Of a stretch of DNA of 64,000 nt, positions 53,205-61,890 are shown piece by piece. Under the pieces are notes generated by a model, which was given only the letters and a program-made list of their open reading frames with translations, did no database searches and was not told the origin of the DNA. How positions within the stretch are numbered: the stretch's first letter is position 1; each line of letters begins with the position of its first letter. The stretch is taken from NCBI RefSeq assembly GCF_004745425.1, contig NZ_PGGK01000003.1, positions 186,001 through 250,000 of the forward strand, in the 5' to 3' direction. Both the position numbers and the translations under genes were made by a program. The DNA comes from Methanolobus halotolerans (GTDB lineage: Archaea > Halobacteriota > Methanosarcinia > Methanosarcinales > Methanosarcinaceae).

Positions 53205-55331
53205 TCAAACCTCCAGGAATTCTATAGTTACTTTGTCCCCGTCTTTTAGAGGTGTAGTAAAGCGGGCATTATTATCATTTACAAAAAGGCGGATGTTTTT
53301 CCCTACCAGCTCCTCTCGCCTGACATCCATAAACTCGAAAAGGTCCGATAGTATGGGATTTGTTTCGGTCCCCTCCTCCAGAGTTATATTGTCCCCATCC
53401 ATAGCCCTGTCAGAAGGCAGGACCTTCTTTCCATTGACTTTTATAAAGCCATCAGTTCCTTCAAATGTAACCTTTTCATTGTTCAGTATCACATTGATAT
53501 CCTTTCCAGCCCGCGGCAGGTCAATGATATCTGCATAAGTCCAGTATATGTCGTTTTTATGTATCAGTAAAATATCTTTGTCTTTGATGACCGTACTGGA
53601 AAAATCTCCGGGCTTGACAGGATCTCCGTTCAGTTCGATAACGTAGTCAACTTTATCAAGTAGTCTGGTGCGCTTGTTCAAAGTGACATGTAACTTCTCT
53701 TCGGGATCACTGTCTGCCCATGTACGCAGTACTTCTGTCAGTGTCGCAGGTGTGATCCTGACTTCAGCCCTGTCAGGTATTTCGCTGTCCGGAGCGACTC
53801 TTCTGCCATTGACCAGAATGAGAGGGGTTTGCTTAACCTGCCTGTCATTGACAGTGAAATCCACTTCCATTGGTATTCCTTGCCGGATGGCCAGTTCACG
53901 TACTGTTATACTGGCATCCTTTCCGTCAACCGGGGGGTTGAACTCGATCCGGGAACCACTGGAAATTACATCTCCGAGATTTGCTTTCCTGCCATCGAGC
54001 ATAATTTCCGCATGTTTACCGGTATCCCCTTCTATACTCATGAAGCTGGAATTGACCGTTAATGTAAGAGCAAGGCCCGGGCGCGGATACATTCTTTTTA
54101 CACGGGTGGCAACGAGTGCATCCATTACTGAAAGACCGTTGAGATTCATCAGATGGATATTTGCATCGTTCACAGAAACTTCTATAAAATCGATACCTTT
54201 ATTCCGGATAGCCGTAAGGGCTATTCCGAGCGGTGTTATCATGTCTGCACCGGTGATCTTGCCGGTGTTGTCTTTCAGGTTCTCTATCATTTCAGGAAGT
54301 CGTGAACCTATCCGCTGTACGGGCATACCCAAGTGTTCTGAGATTCTTTCCTTTAGTGTGACTGTCTGTGACCCGCCGCCCACAAGCACGACTGCCCTGG
54401 GTGTATTACCATTGATCGAAATTATCTCTTCGGCTATGTGTGAGGCCAGTTTGTCGATCTCTTCGGTGATAACAGAGATAATATCTGTGGACAGCAACTC
54501 TGTGGCCACACCGAAGATGTCCTGTATCGCAATCTTTTCTTCCTTCAGGAGCTTCTGTTTTAACTCCTCCCCTTTTTTGAAGTCCAGGATATAATGCTCA
54601 CAAATAAAATCAGTTATTTCATCTCCTGCTTCAGGAACCATGCCGTAGCCTATAACCGTCCCGTCATTGGTGACCGCAATGTCGGATGTTCCTGCACCGA
54701 TATCAACCAGCGCAAGGTTGAGTTTGCGTGTATCCTCCGGTATTGCGATATTTAGTGCGGCGATCGGTTCCAGAGTGACACTCTCAGCTTCCAGGCCACA
54801 TCTGTCAAGTACTGCGAACATGCTGTTCACCACAGTTTCCGGAAGAAATGTCGCAAGGAGTTCCACTGCTATGGAACTGCCCGTATGTCCTTCCAGACTG
54901 GAGATGCTCTGTCCCTCGAGTCCGTAGCCTACAACCGAATATCCCACGCAGTTGAACCTTTCTTCACAGTCTAGTTCGCTGCCTGCCCTGGCAACTGCTT
55001 CAAATTCAAGTTCTGAGATGTCCTTTTTGGTTATCTCTCTATATGGGAGGTCGATGGATAGCTTCACTTTGGAAGTTCTCAGAGCCCGGCCGGCAACAGC
55101 GACAGAGGCTCTGGTGAGTTCATGACCTATCTGTTCTTCAAGTTCGATCTTTACTTTTCTGACTACCTCTGCGACCCTGTCTACGTCATGGATCTGCCCG
55201 TCATGCATACTACGCTGGTTATGCTCAAGTATGCATGCGGCTTTTATTTCAAGAGGCTCTTCTCCTTCTACAATGAGCCCCACAACAGTCCTGGTTCCAA
55301 TGTCCAGGGCAAAGTGGGTTGTACTCACCAT
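53205..55331 (-). CDS. FtsA/PilM-like actin-fold ATPase with C-terminal beta-grasp-like domains
   Basis: This 708-residue protein begins with an FtsA-like ATPase of the actin fold (about 1-385): PHOSPHATE 1 ALDIGTRTVVGLIVEG, PHOSPHATE 2 LALVDIGAGTSDIAVTNDG, and the adenosine motif AVVLVGGGSQTVTLKERI, with the SHS2/1C-like insertion between. The remaining 320 residues look like repeated ubiquitin-like or ThiS-like units (for example IRLFVNDNNARFTTPLKDGD near the end, and INVILNNEKVTFEG). Bacterial FtsA anchors FtsZ; PilM is a pilus-base scaffold. Its position between CheC-like and CheR genes, coupled to both, suggests a role as a scaffold in this sensory system, but that is inference. Confidence 0.8.
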   Translation of the reverse strand: MVSTTHFALDIGTRTVVGLIVEGEEPLEIKAACILEHNQRSMHDGQIHDVDRVAEVVRKVKIELEEQIGHELTRASVAVAGRALRTSKVKLSIDLPYREITKKDISELEFEAVARAGSELDCEERFNCVGYSVVGYGLEGQSISSLEGHTGSSIAVELLATFLPETVVNSMFAVLDRCGLEAESVTLEPIAALNIAIPEDTRKLNLALVDIGAGTSDIAVTNDGTVIGYGMVPEAGDEITDFICEHYILDFKKGEELKQKLLKEEKIAIQDIFGVATELLSTDIISVITEEIDKLASHIAEEIISINGNTPRAVVLVGGGSQTVTLKERISEHLGMPVQRIGSRLPEMIENLKDNTGKITGADMITPLGIALTAIRNKGIDFIEVSVNDANIHLMNLNGLSVMDALVATRVKRMYPRPGLALTLTVNSSFMSIEGDTGKHAEIMLDGRKANLGDVISSGSRIEFNPPVDGKDASITVRELAIRQGIPMEVDFTVNDRQVKQTPLILVNGRRVAPDSEIPDRAEVRITPATLTEVLRTWADSDPEEKLHVTLNKRTRLLDKVDYVIELNGDPVKPGDFSSTVIKDKDILLIHKNDIYWTYADIIDLPRAGKDINVILNNEKVTFEGTDGFIKVNGKKVLPSDRAMDGDNITLEEGTETNPILSDLFEFMDVRREELVGKNIRLFVNDNNARFTTPLKDGDKVTIEFLEV

Positions 55332-55332
55332 A

Positions 55333-55947
55333 TCATCCCATCATCTTTTTCATGACTGCTGCCATGATCACATCGCTTGCTTCGGGCTCGAAGAGCATAT
55401 TGAATTCGTTCCTGGAATTTGTGGAAGGAATGAAGCATTCTCCTTTGACAACAATGAATTCATCAGCGAGATCTCCAATCTCCTTGTTTATGAAATCAGC
55501 AACTCCCTCCATATTCACATCCAGTGTCGGGTCGCCAACTTTCAGGTTTATTCCAAGGAACTCATTAACAACACGCATATAGGAACTGCAAAGACGGACT
55601 CCCATTTCACGTAGCTTGCGGACCTGCATTTCCTCGATCTTCGTGGTCGTCCCGATGGGTTTCTTCAGTAGAAGGTCGGAAAAGGAAAGTGCGGAGAATT
55701 TTGGTAATAAGATAAGCGTTCCTCCGGTGGCATCGCCTGAAAGGTGCAGATGGATTCCTACAACGCTTTTTTGTTTTCCCTGGGATGCCCTGGAAATTAT
55801 TTCGTCAAGTGAGAGCATTTCCACATTGGGTATGTCGATCTTTACCTCCCGGTTCACCATTTTCGAGAGAGAGGTTGCCAGATGGCCCATCCCTATATTT
55901 CCTGCTTCCTGGAATGCTCCTTTTGTCATTTCGTCCATTTCAGCCAT
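55333..55947 (-). CDS. CheC-family phosphatase (copy D), second site degenerate
   Basis: This 204-residue CheC-type protein keeps the first site (GAFQEAGNIGMGHLATSLS, E-x-x-N), but the second corresponds to KLREMGVRLCSSYMRVVNEF, where the Asn is Val. It may keep one phosphatase site. It precedes the FtsA-like gene, whose ATG overlaps or abuts its stop codon (TGA-T-ATG), and follows cheA by 18 bases. Confidence 0.85.
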   Translation of the reverse strand: MAEMDEMTKGAFQEAGNIGMGHLATSLSKMVNREVKIDIPNVEMLSLDEIISRASQGKQKSVVGIHLHLSGDATGGTLILLPKFSALSFSDLLLKKPIGTTTKIEEMQVRKLREMGVRLCSSYMRVVNEFLGINLKVGDPTLDVNMEGVADFINKEIGDLADEFIVVKGECFIPSTNSRNEFNMLFEPEASDVIMAAVMKKMMG

Positions 55948-55965
55948 ATTTTACCCTCATTATAA

Positions 55966-58011
55966 TTATATCAAAGTTGCAATATCAAGGATTAACGCCA
56001 CACTTCCATCTCCCAGGATAGTAGCACCGGCAAATCCTCTTGTGTTTTTCAAAAGTTTGTTGTCGAGTGTCTTGATAATGACTTCCTGTTGACCCAGAAG
56101 CTGGTCAACCACAAATCCGATATTTGTTCCCATCTTCTCCACGACGACAACTATGAGATTCTCTTTTTCCCCATTCTCCTGCACAGAGCCAAGGACATCA
56201 TGAAGTCTTAACAGGGGAAGCACTTCTCCACGCAGCATTATTACCTCTTTTCCTTCTATAGTCTTGATGTCCTTTGTTTTTATTCCGACATCTCTGACCA
56301 CATTTGCAAGTGGGATTGCATATGTCTCATCCGCAACTGTGACCATCAGTGACTGGATGATTGCTACTGTAAGTGGAAGTTGCAGTTTGATGGAACTTCC
56401 CTGGCCAGGTACTGAGCTGACCTTAACGCTTCCTCCCAGGGCTTCGATCTTGGTTTTGACAGCATCCATGCCGACTCCTCTTCCCGAGACATCGGTGATC
56501 ATCTGCGCTCCGCTAAATCCGGGATAAAATATCAGGTTAAGGGCCTCGGGGTCGGACAGCTTGTCCGCCTCCTCCCGGCTTATTATACCCTTATTCACTG
56601 CAACATCCCTGAGATGTGCCGGCTCCATGCCTTTTCCGTCGTCCTCTACTTCGATGAGAATACTGTTCCTCTGTCTTGAAGCGGAAAGCCCGACAAATCC
56701 GGCACCGGGTTTCCCTAATTTGATGCGTTCTTCCGTGGTTTCGATCCCATGGTCCACGGCGTTACGTAAAAGATGTACAAGTGGATCTCCGATCTCGTCA
56801 AGGACTGTTCTGTCAAGTTCTATCTCTTTACCTTCTATTATGAGGTTGATCTGCTTTTTTTCCGATTTTGCAAGGTCCCTGACCATTCGCGGGAATCTGC
56901 TGAACACCTGGTCAATGGGTACCATCCTGGCTTCCATTACCTCTGTCTGTATCTCATTGGTCAGCCGGTCCAGATTGGCCAGTGATTCATCCAGGTCTTT
57001 TGCATTAAGGTCGGAGGCAAGCTGGTTGAGCCGGATCTTGTTGATTATAAGCTCGCCCACAAGGTTCATGAGACTGTCCAGGCGTTCAATGTTCACTCTG
57101 ACGCTCTGGATGCTCTTTACTGTATCAGATCTCCTGACGGCAGGACCGTTCTGTCCGGATGGAGTGCAGGTTCCTTTTTCATCCGAAGCGTTTTCGCTCT
57201 TCTCAGTATCACATGTGTACAGGGGTGTAATCGCTATATCTTTTACTTCTGCTATCTTCCCTATAGTATCTGCAATTTTTTCGTCACTTTCTTTTGTGGA
57301 ATAGATAACTGTGAATTGCCTGTCGAACTTCTCGTCTTCAAGGTCTGATTCACAGGGTATACATTTGATGATCTTTCCGATCTTCGAGATATTGATAAGA
57401 ACAAGCGTTGATCTTGCTGATCTCAGCACACAGGATTCGTCCAGTGTTACCTTAAGTGAGGAAATATTGCAAGCGTCTTGCTTCGCGTTTTCAATGGAGG
57501 CATTTTCATCTGCTGAAAACTCTATTTGAGGTACATTTATTTCAGTAACAGGTACATTCCCTTCAAAAAAAGTTCCATGATCATTGTCAGCTAAGAATTC
57601 ACTTGCCGTTTCAGTAATATTCTCTACGGCACAGAGCGTGCCTTCCATAGCCTGTGTAAGTGTGGCCTGCAGGTGGGAGATATTGACATTTTTCTCGTTA
57701 TCGACATTTTCTACAAGAGCTTCAAGGGTGTCAAGACATTCGAAGAGGATATCAATAAGCGAATCATTAACAGTGACCTGGCATTTGCGGACCATGTCCA
57801 TGAGGTTCTCCATCTCATGGGTCAACTCTGCGATCGTGCTGAATCCCATCGTTGCTGACATACCCTTCAATGTATGTGCAGAGCGGAACATCGTGTTGAT
57901 GAATTCCATTTCCTTAGGATTCTGTTCAAGCCCGAGAAGGGAATCATTCAACTGTTGCAAATGTTCTTCAGACTCTGCCTTAAATATATCTTTATATTCT
58001 GACATATCCAT
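55966..58011 (-). CDS. cheA: Chemotaxis histidine kinase CheA
   Basis: This 681-residue kinase has an HPt (P1) domain with the phospho-His in FRSAHTLKGMSATMGFS (about residue 47), a divergent P2 region (about 130-280), P3 dimerisation (about 300-370, VRVNIERLDSLMNLVGELII), P4 ATPase (NAVDHGIET, DDGKGM, GRGVGMDAVKTKIE) and the CheW-like P5 (about 545-680). It phosphorylates CheY and CheB from the same operon. No separate cheW is seen in the window, so the P5 region must find its adaptor elsewhere. Confidence 0.95.
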   Translation of the reverse strand: MDMSEYKDIFKAESEEHLQQLNDSLLGLEQNPKEMEFINTMFRSAHTLKGMSATMGFSTIAELTHEMENLMDMVRKCQVTVNDSLIDILFECLDTLEALVENVDNEKNVNISHLQATLTQAMEGTLCAVENITETASEFLADNDHGTFFEGNVPVTEINVPQIEFSADENASIENAKQDACNISSLKVTLDESCVLRSARSTLVLINISKIGKIIKCIPCESDLEDEKFDRQFTVIYSTKESDEKIADTIGKIAEVKDIAITPLYTCDTEKSENASDEKGTCTPSGQNGPAVRRSDTVKSIQSVRVNIERLDSLMNLVGELIINKIRLNQLASDLNAKDLDESLANLDRLTNEIQTEVMEARMVPIDQVFSRFPRMVRDLAKSEKKQINLIIEGKEIELDRTVLDEIGDPLVHLLRNAVDHGIETTEERIKLGKPGAGFVGLSASRQRNSILIEVEDDGKGMEPAHLRDVAVNKGIISREEADKLSDPEALNLIFYPGFSGAQMITDVSGRGVGMDAVKTKIEALGGSVKVSSVPGQGSSIKLQLPLTVAIIQSLMVTVADETYAIPLANVVRDVGIKTKDIKTIEGKEVIMLRGEVLPLLRLHDVLGSVQENGEKENLIVVVVEKMGTNIGFVVDQLLGQQEVIIKTLDNKLLKNTRGFAGATILGDGSVALILDIATLI

Positions 58012-58074
58012 GTCAAATCACGCACCTATAAATCCGATCACTGTTCTAAAAACTAACATTTACCGATCACCCAA

Positions 58075-59172
58075 CTATTTCAGCGTCATTACTATTTCGT
58101 CCGATATTTTTTCCAGAGATACAACACTATCCGAGAGCCCACGCTGAACTGCGACTTTTGGCATTCCATAAACAACACATGACCCCTCATCTTCGGTTAT
58201 TACTCTCCCGCCAACCTTTTTAATCTCCTCTGCACCATCTGCTCCGTCTGATCCCATCCCGGTAAGGATTACAGCCAGGATGTTCTGTCCGTATATTGGT
58301 ACAAGTGATTTGAAAAGGATGTTCGCGCAGGGCCTGACTCCCTGTTCACGGGGTCTCTGATTAAGGGAAACTACTTCCGAGTTCCTTCCGTTGATATTCT
58401 TCTGGACTAACTCCATATGGTAGTTACCGGGTGCCAGGTAAACAACCCCGTTGCTGATCACTTCTCCATCCTTAGCTTCACAAACCTTTAGCCGGGATTG
58501 TGCATCCAGCCTCTGTGCAAGTGAAGCCGTAAAACCAGCTGGCATATGCTGGACTATGACAACAGGCATGTTCAGATCTTCCGGGAGCTTAGGTACAACC
58601 TGTTCAAGTGCACGTGGTCCGCCTGTGGAAGAAGCTATTGCAAGTATCTTCTGCCGGGACAGATTTTTCCTTTTCATGCTTCCCAGGTTATTCAAAGGCT
58701 TTTTCTCCGTTTTCATCCCGATATTCTCTTTTGATCGATTAACCTGCTTTTCCATGAACACTAATTTTTTAAGATCCACCTTTGCTGCCATTTTTACTTT
58801 AAGGCGGATACTGTCGGCTATGTCTGAGATGTTCAGGCTGATATTTCCGGAAGGCTTCTGAATAAAATCAACTGCTCCGTATTCGAATGCGTTTAAGGTT
58901 CTTTCCGCAGACCTTGCGTCGACGGCTGTAAGCATTACCACAGGGGTAGGGCACTCACTCATTATGTATCCTAATGCGTGTAATCCGTCAAGAGTTGGCA
59001 TTTCAACATCAAGGGTGACCACATCAGGCCGGAGTCTTTCTACTTTCTCTACAGCATCAAGGCCGTTTCTTGCTGTTGCTATTACTTTTAATTCCTCATC
59101 CTCTGAGAGAATATCTGAGATAACTTTGCGCATGAGCGCCGAGTCATCAACAACAAGAACATTGATGGCCAT
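58075..59172 (-). CDS. cheB: Chemotaxis methylesterase/deamidase CheB
   Basis: This 365-residue protein has an N-terminal receiver (DDSALMRKVISDIL; phospho-Asp in VVTLDVEMPTLDG) and a C-terminal esterase domain with Ser in ASSTGGPRALE, His in VIVQHMPAGFT and Asp in GMGSDGADG. It removes receptor methyl groups when activated by CheA. Its ATG follows the cheY stop codon directly (TAA-ATG). Confidence 0.95.
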   Translation of the reverse strand: MAINVLVVDDSALMRKVISDILSEDEELKVIATARNGLDAVEKVERLRPDVVTLDVEMPTLDGLHALGYIMSECPTPVVMLTAVDARSAERTLNAFEYGAVDFIQKPSGNISLNISDIADSIRLKVKMAAKVDLKKLVFMEKQVNRSKENIGMKTEKKPLNNLGSMKRKNLSRQKILAIASSTGGPRALEQVVPKLPEDLNMPVVIVQHMPAGFTASLAQRLDAQSRLKVCEAKDGEVISNGVVYLAPGNYHMELVQKNINGRNSEVVSLNQRPREQGVRPCANILFKSLVPIYGQNILAVILTGMGSDGADGAEEIKKVGGRVITEDEGSCVVYGMPKVAVQRGLSDSVVSLEKISDEIVMTLK

Positions 59173-59529
59173 TTACATTACTTTCCCAAGCACTTCCAGC
59201 ACCTTCGCAGCATCAAAGGGTTTCACGATGAAATCCTGGGCTCCGCATTTGAGAGCATCTGTAACAACGGACTGCTGTCCGATGGATGAACACATGACTA
59301 CCTTTGCAGCAGGATCCATTTCCATTATTTTCTGAAGAGCGTCGATACCTTCCATATTTGGCATGACTATATCCATGAATACCAGTTCAGGTTTAACATC
59401 CGGGTATTTCTGAACAGCATCCAATCCGTCAACACATTCTGCTACGACCTCATGTCCGTTCTTTTTCAGGATGTCCTTGATGACCATACGCATAAAAGCA
59501 GCGTCGTCCACAATCATTACTTTTGCCAT
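59173..59529 (-). CDS. cheY: Chemotaxis response regulator CheY
   Basis: This 118-residue single-domain receiver has the acidic pair in MIVDDAAFMRMVIKDIL, the phosphoacceptor Asp in LVFMDIVMPNMEG (about residue 54), Thr/Ser at VVMCSSIG, and Lys in FIVKPFDA. It is the first gene of the chemotaxis operon. AAGGGAGATACAAATAAA precedes the ATG, and TATA-like sequences (CATATATAGATAG, near 59548-59560, or CTATATAATTAC, near 59611-59622) lie upstream on the minus strand. Confidence 0.95.
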   Translation of the reverse strand: MAKVMIVDDAAFMRMVIKDILKKNGHEVVAECVDGLDAVQKYPDVKPELVFMDIVMPNMEGIDALQKIMEMDPAAKVVMCSSIGQQSVVTDALKCGAQDFIVKPFDAAKVLEVLGKVM

Positions 59530-59867
59530 TTTATTTGTATCTCCCTTAATCTATCTATATATGTAACAAATGCACATTATATGATCGTTATGTGGTTTCT
59601 ATATCCACGTAATTATATAGATGTTAATATATTATATTAATTTATTGTTCGCGGTGTTCTAATGCCAGACTGCTTACAGATTCGTATTCTGCCTGAATGG
59701 AGATGTTTTTCCCGATCCTCTCGTTCGTTCAGATTTTTATTTATGCTAAAACTCACAGTAGAATTAATTTTATGTAAGGTGTCAATAAATACAGTAACAT
59801 GTAATAGAAAATACTAGTGCCTAAAAGCTAAACTTCAAAAAAAAAGGGCTTATCGGATAACATATTT
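59530..59867. other. Intergenic region with chemotaxis operon promoter
   Basis: This 338-base AT-rich stretch contains the minus-strand promoter of cheY in its left part and the region beyond the next gene's stop in its right part. A run of nine A (59834-59842) precedes the 59868 gene's stop region; on the minus strand it is U-rich and may terminate that gene. No gene is supported. Confidence 0.45.
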
Positions 59868-60806
59868 TTACTTCAGGATGAAAAGAAGTATCACCAGCAC
59901 GCAGAATCTGACAAACATACTTACTCCGGTAGAGAATACAACTATACGCATGCCAATGCGTGGTCCGAAAATCGAGATATATCGCGGTAACAGTGACCTG
60001 AAACTGAACAGCGGGAGCATGAACATACTTCCGAGCATTAGCACGATCATTGCCTGGTGGTATGAAATGGCGTTGCTGCTTATCATAGGTCCCAGCAAGG
60101 ATATCCCGAGAATAGGACTTGCCACATAACTTGTCAGGGGTACTATACTTTCCACGGGAACACCGAACATCTCGGCAATAGGTAATACGTTCAGGGCCTC
60201 GAATGCACCTATGTCCCCCAGATAGAATACCAGGGTCGTCATTGCCAGGTATATCATAACGATCCTGTAGAACAGTTTCCTGTTCCGGTTCAGGGAACCT
60301 TTCACTGCCTCTTTCAGCGTAACCCTCTTTTCGGTAATAGTTTCCTCGAACACACAATGGTTCTTCTTAAGGAAAAGCTTGCTGAGGATCACTACAAGAC
60401 TTATCTTCACGATGGCGGTCAGTATGAAGACCATCACATAGAAACCACCTACAACAGCACCAAGTGCCGGGAGGACTATAGGTATCTGGTAGGTAAGTAT
60501 CTCCCTCACATATGCAGGTGTGCTGTTGAGCAAAGCACATAACATAGTTTCCCTGTCATCGATACACCCTCCATCCCTGAAATTGACCACCATGCTATTA
60601 GCAGCCACAGTCGACCCCATGGCCACGATGAATGCTGATGCACACGTGTCAGGCAGGTTCGTATATTTGAATACAGGACTTGCAAACCTGGACAATTTCT
60701 GCATCAGTCCCAGCTCGATAAGGATACCTGTACCAAAAAGCCCGATGAATATCACGATCAGTACGGGGACTGCAAACTCAAGTGCGTTGACCAAGACCGG
60801 GAACAT
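59868..60806 (-). CDS. Nucleoside-recognition (gate) domain membrane protein
   Basis: This 312-residue protein has about eight membrane helices and two gate-domain-like repeats: MGSTVAANSMVVNFRDGG and LTSYVASPILGISLLGP, as in nucleoside-recognition/SpmA-SpmB type proteins (COG3366 group). These proteins are thought to act in transport of small molecules but are poorly characterised. It stands alone and points away from the Trm112-like gene. Confidence 0.75.
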   Translation of the reverse strand: MFPVLVNALEFAVPVLIVIFIGLFGTGILIELGLMQKLSRFASPVFKYTNLPDTCASAFIVAMGSTVAANSMVVNFRDGGCIDDRETMLCALLNSTPAYVREILTYQIPIVLPALGAVVGGFYVMVFILTAIVKISLVVILSKLFLKKNHCVFEETITEKRVTLKEAVKGSLNRNRKLFYRIVMIYLAMTTLVFYLGDIGAFEALNVLPIAEMFGVPVESIVPLTSYVASPILGISLLGPMISSNAISYHQAMIVLMLGSMFMLPLFSFRSLLPRYISIFGPRIGMRIVVFSTGVSMFVRFCVLVILLFILK

Positions 60807-60987
60807 AGCATATCTTTACGGGTCAGCACCTAAATTAACCTTATCTTCGTGAACAGAACTTTATATGCAGGACTTCCGAAGAACGTGTTTGCCTGCACAA
60901 TATTAAGTAGTATCTTAATTGATTGTAATATCAATTATAATAGCAAAAACTTATATTTTGTTAATCTATTGATAGATGGTGATCAAG

Positions 60988-61170
60988 ATGAAAAAGGACC
61001 TGATGGAAATTCTTGCATGCCCTGTCTGTAAAGGTGATCTTGTCCTCAACATTGAGAAGGAAGATGAAAAAGAGGTCATTTCCGGGACTCTCTATTGTTC
61101 CGTTTGTAATGAATACTATCCTATTGAGGAAGGCATTCCCAATATGCTTCCTCCTGACCTCAGGGAATGA
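60988..61170 (+). CDS. Trm112-like zinc protein
   Basis: This 60-residue protein has a zinc-ribbon-like fold of the Trm112/UPF0434 family: LMEILACPVCKGDLVL (first CxxC), LYCSVCNEYYPIEEGIPNM (second CxxC) and a final hydrophobic turn. Trm112 activates methyltransferases that act on tRNA and release factors. The ATG at 60988 follows GGTGATCAAG. It is 18 bases before the next gene and probably in one operon with it and pyrG. Confidence 0.8.
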   Translation: MKKDLMEILACPVCKGDLVLNIEKEDEKEVISGTLYCSVCNEYYPIEEGIPNMLPPDLRE

Positions 61171-61188
61171 ACCAGTGAGGAAATCTAA

Positions 61189-61869
61189 TTGCAACAGGTA
61201 CATATCAGCAGGCTTGGAGTTAACTCGATAGAGTTCGAGAATGATACTGTTGAAATACCTTTATCTCCCGGCGAGGAACGCAGCTTTGAGCTTGTGATGA
61301 TAAATTATGGTGCTCCTACGCATGTGAGTTTATCTGTCAGCGACTCTTTGCTTGAGAACATTACTGTACTTGAAGACAACCCTTATGTTAGGCACGAAGA
61401 ATATGTTCCGCTGATAGTCAGGATATCCTATGCCGGAAGACTCTATACTAGAGGTCAGGTCTTTGTGACAGTGGGCTATGGTTCAAAAAAGGCAGGTTTT
61501 AATCTCAATATAGGTATTCCGGGTCCCGACGAAACCAATTTCGTGGTAGATGTGGATGAGTCCTTGTCAATTCCTAACAAAAGCCCTAAAATGATTTCTT
61601 CCTCCGGCACCTCACGCAGGAATGAATGGGGCACACATCTGCCGAAGATATCATTGCAGATGCTGGAATCGACATTTGAGATGGCATCTTCAAAGTCCCT
61701 TTATCTGATGTCTGTCTTTTTGATGATCGTATGCGCCACAATCCTGGCCATGATATTCATTTCCATTGACTTTGGATTCTTTTTCGGATTTTACCAGGCG
61801 GTATTCTATTCTATACTCTTAACTTCTTTCATGGCTTTCCTATTGGTCAAACTTCCTATATTCAAGTAA
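61189..61869 (+). CDS. Membrane protein of unknown function
   Basis: This 226-residue protein has a long N-terminal extracellular-like beta-rich domain (about 1-130, HISRLGVNSIEFENDTVEI) followed by a linker and two C-terminal membrane helices (SLYLMSVFLMIVCATILAM and a second ending in LLVKLPIFK). Translation seems to start at TTG after TGAGGAAATCTAA. It is placed between the Trm112-like gene and pyrG, which starts 21 bases later. I do not recognise the family for certain. Confidence 0.65.
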   Translation: MQQVHISRLGVNSIEFENDTVEIPLSPGEERSFELVMINYGAPTHVSLSVSDSLLENITVLEDNPYVRHEEYVPLIVRISYAGRLYTRGQVFVTVGYGSKKAGFNLNIGIPGPDETNFVVDVDESLSIPNKSPKMISSSGTSRRNEWGTHLPKISLQMLESTFEMASSKSLYLMSVFLMIVCATILAMIFISIDFGFFFGFYQAVFYSILLTSFMAFLLVKLPIFK

Positions 61870-61890
61870 TAATTCAAGGTAAGGCATCAT

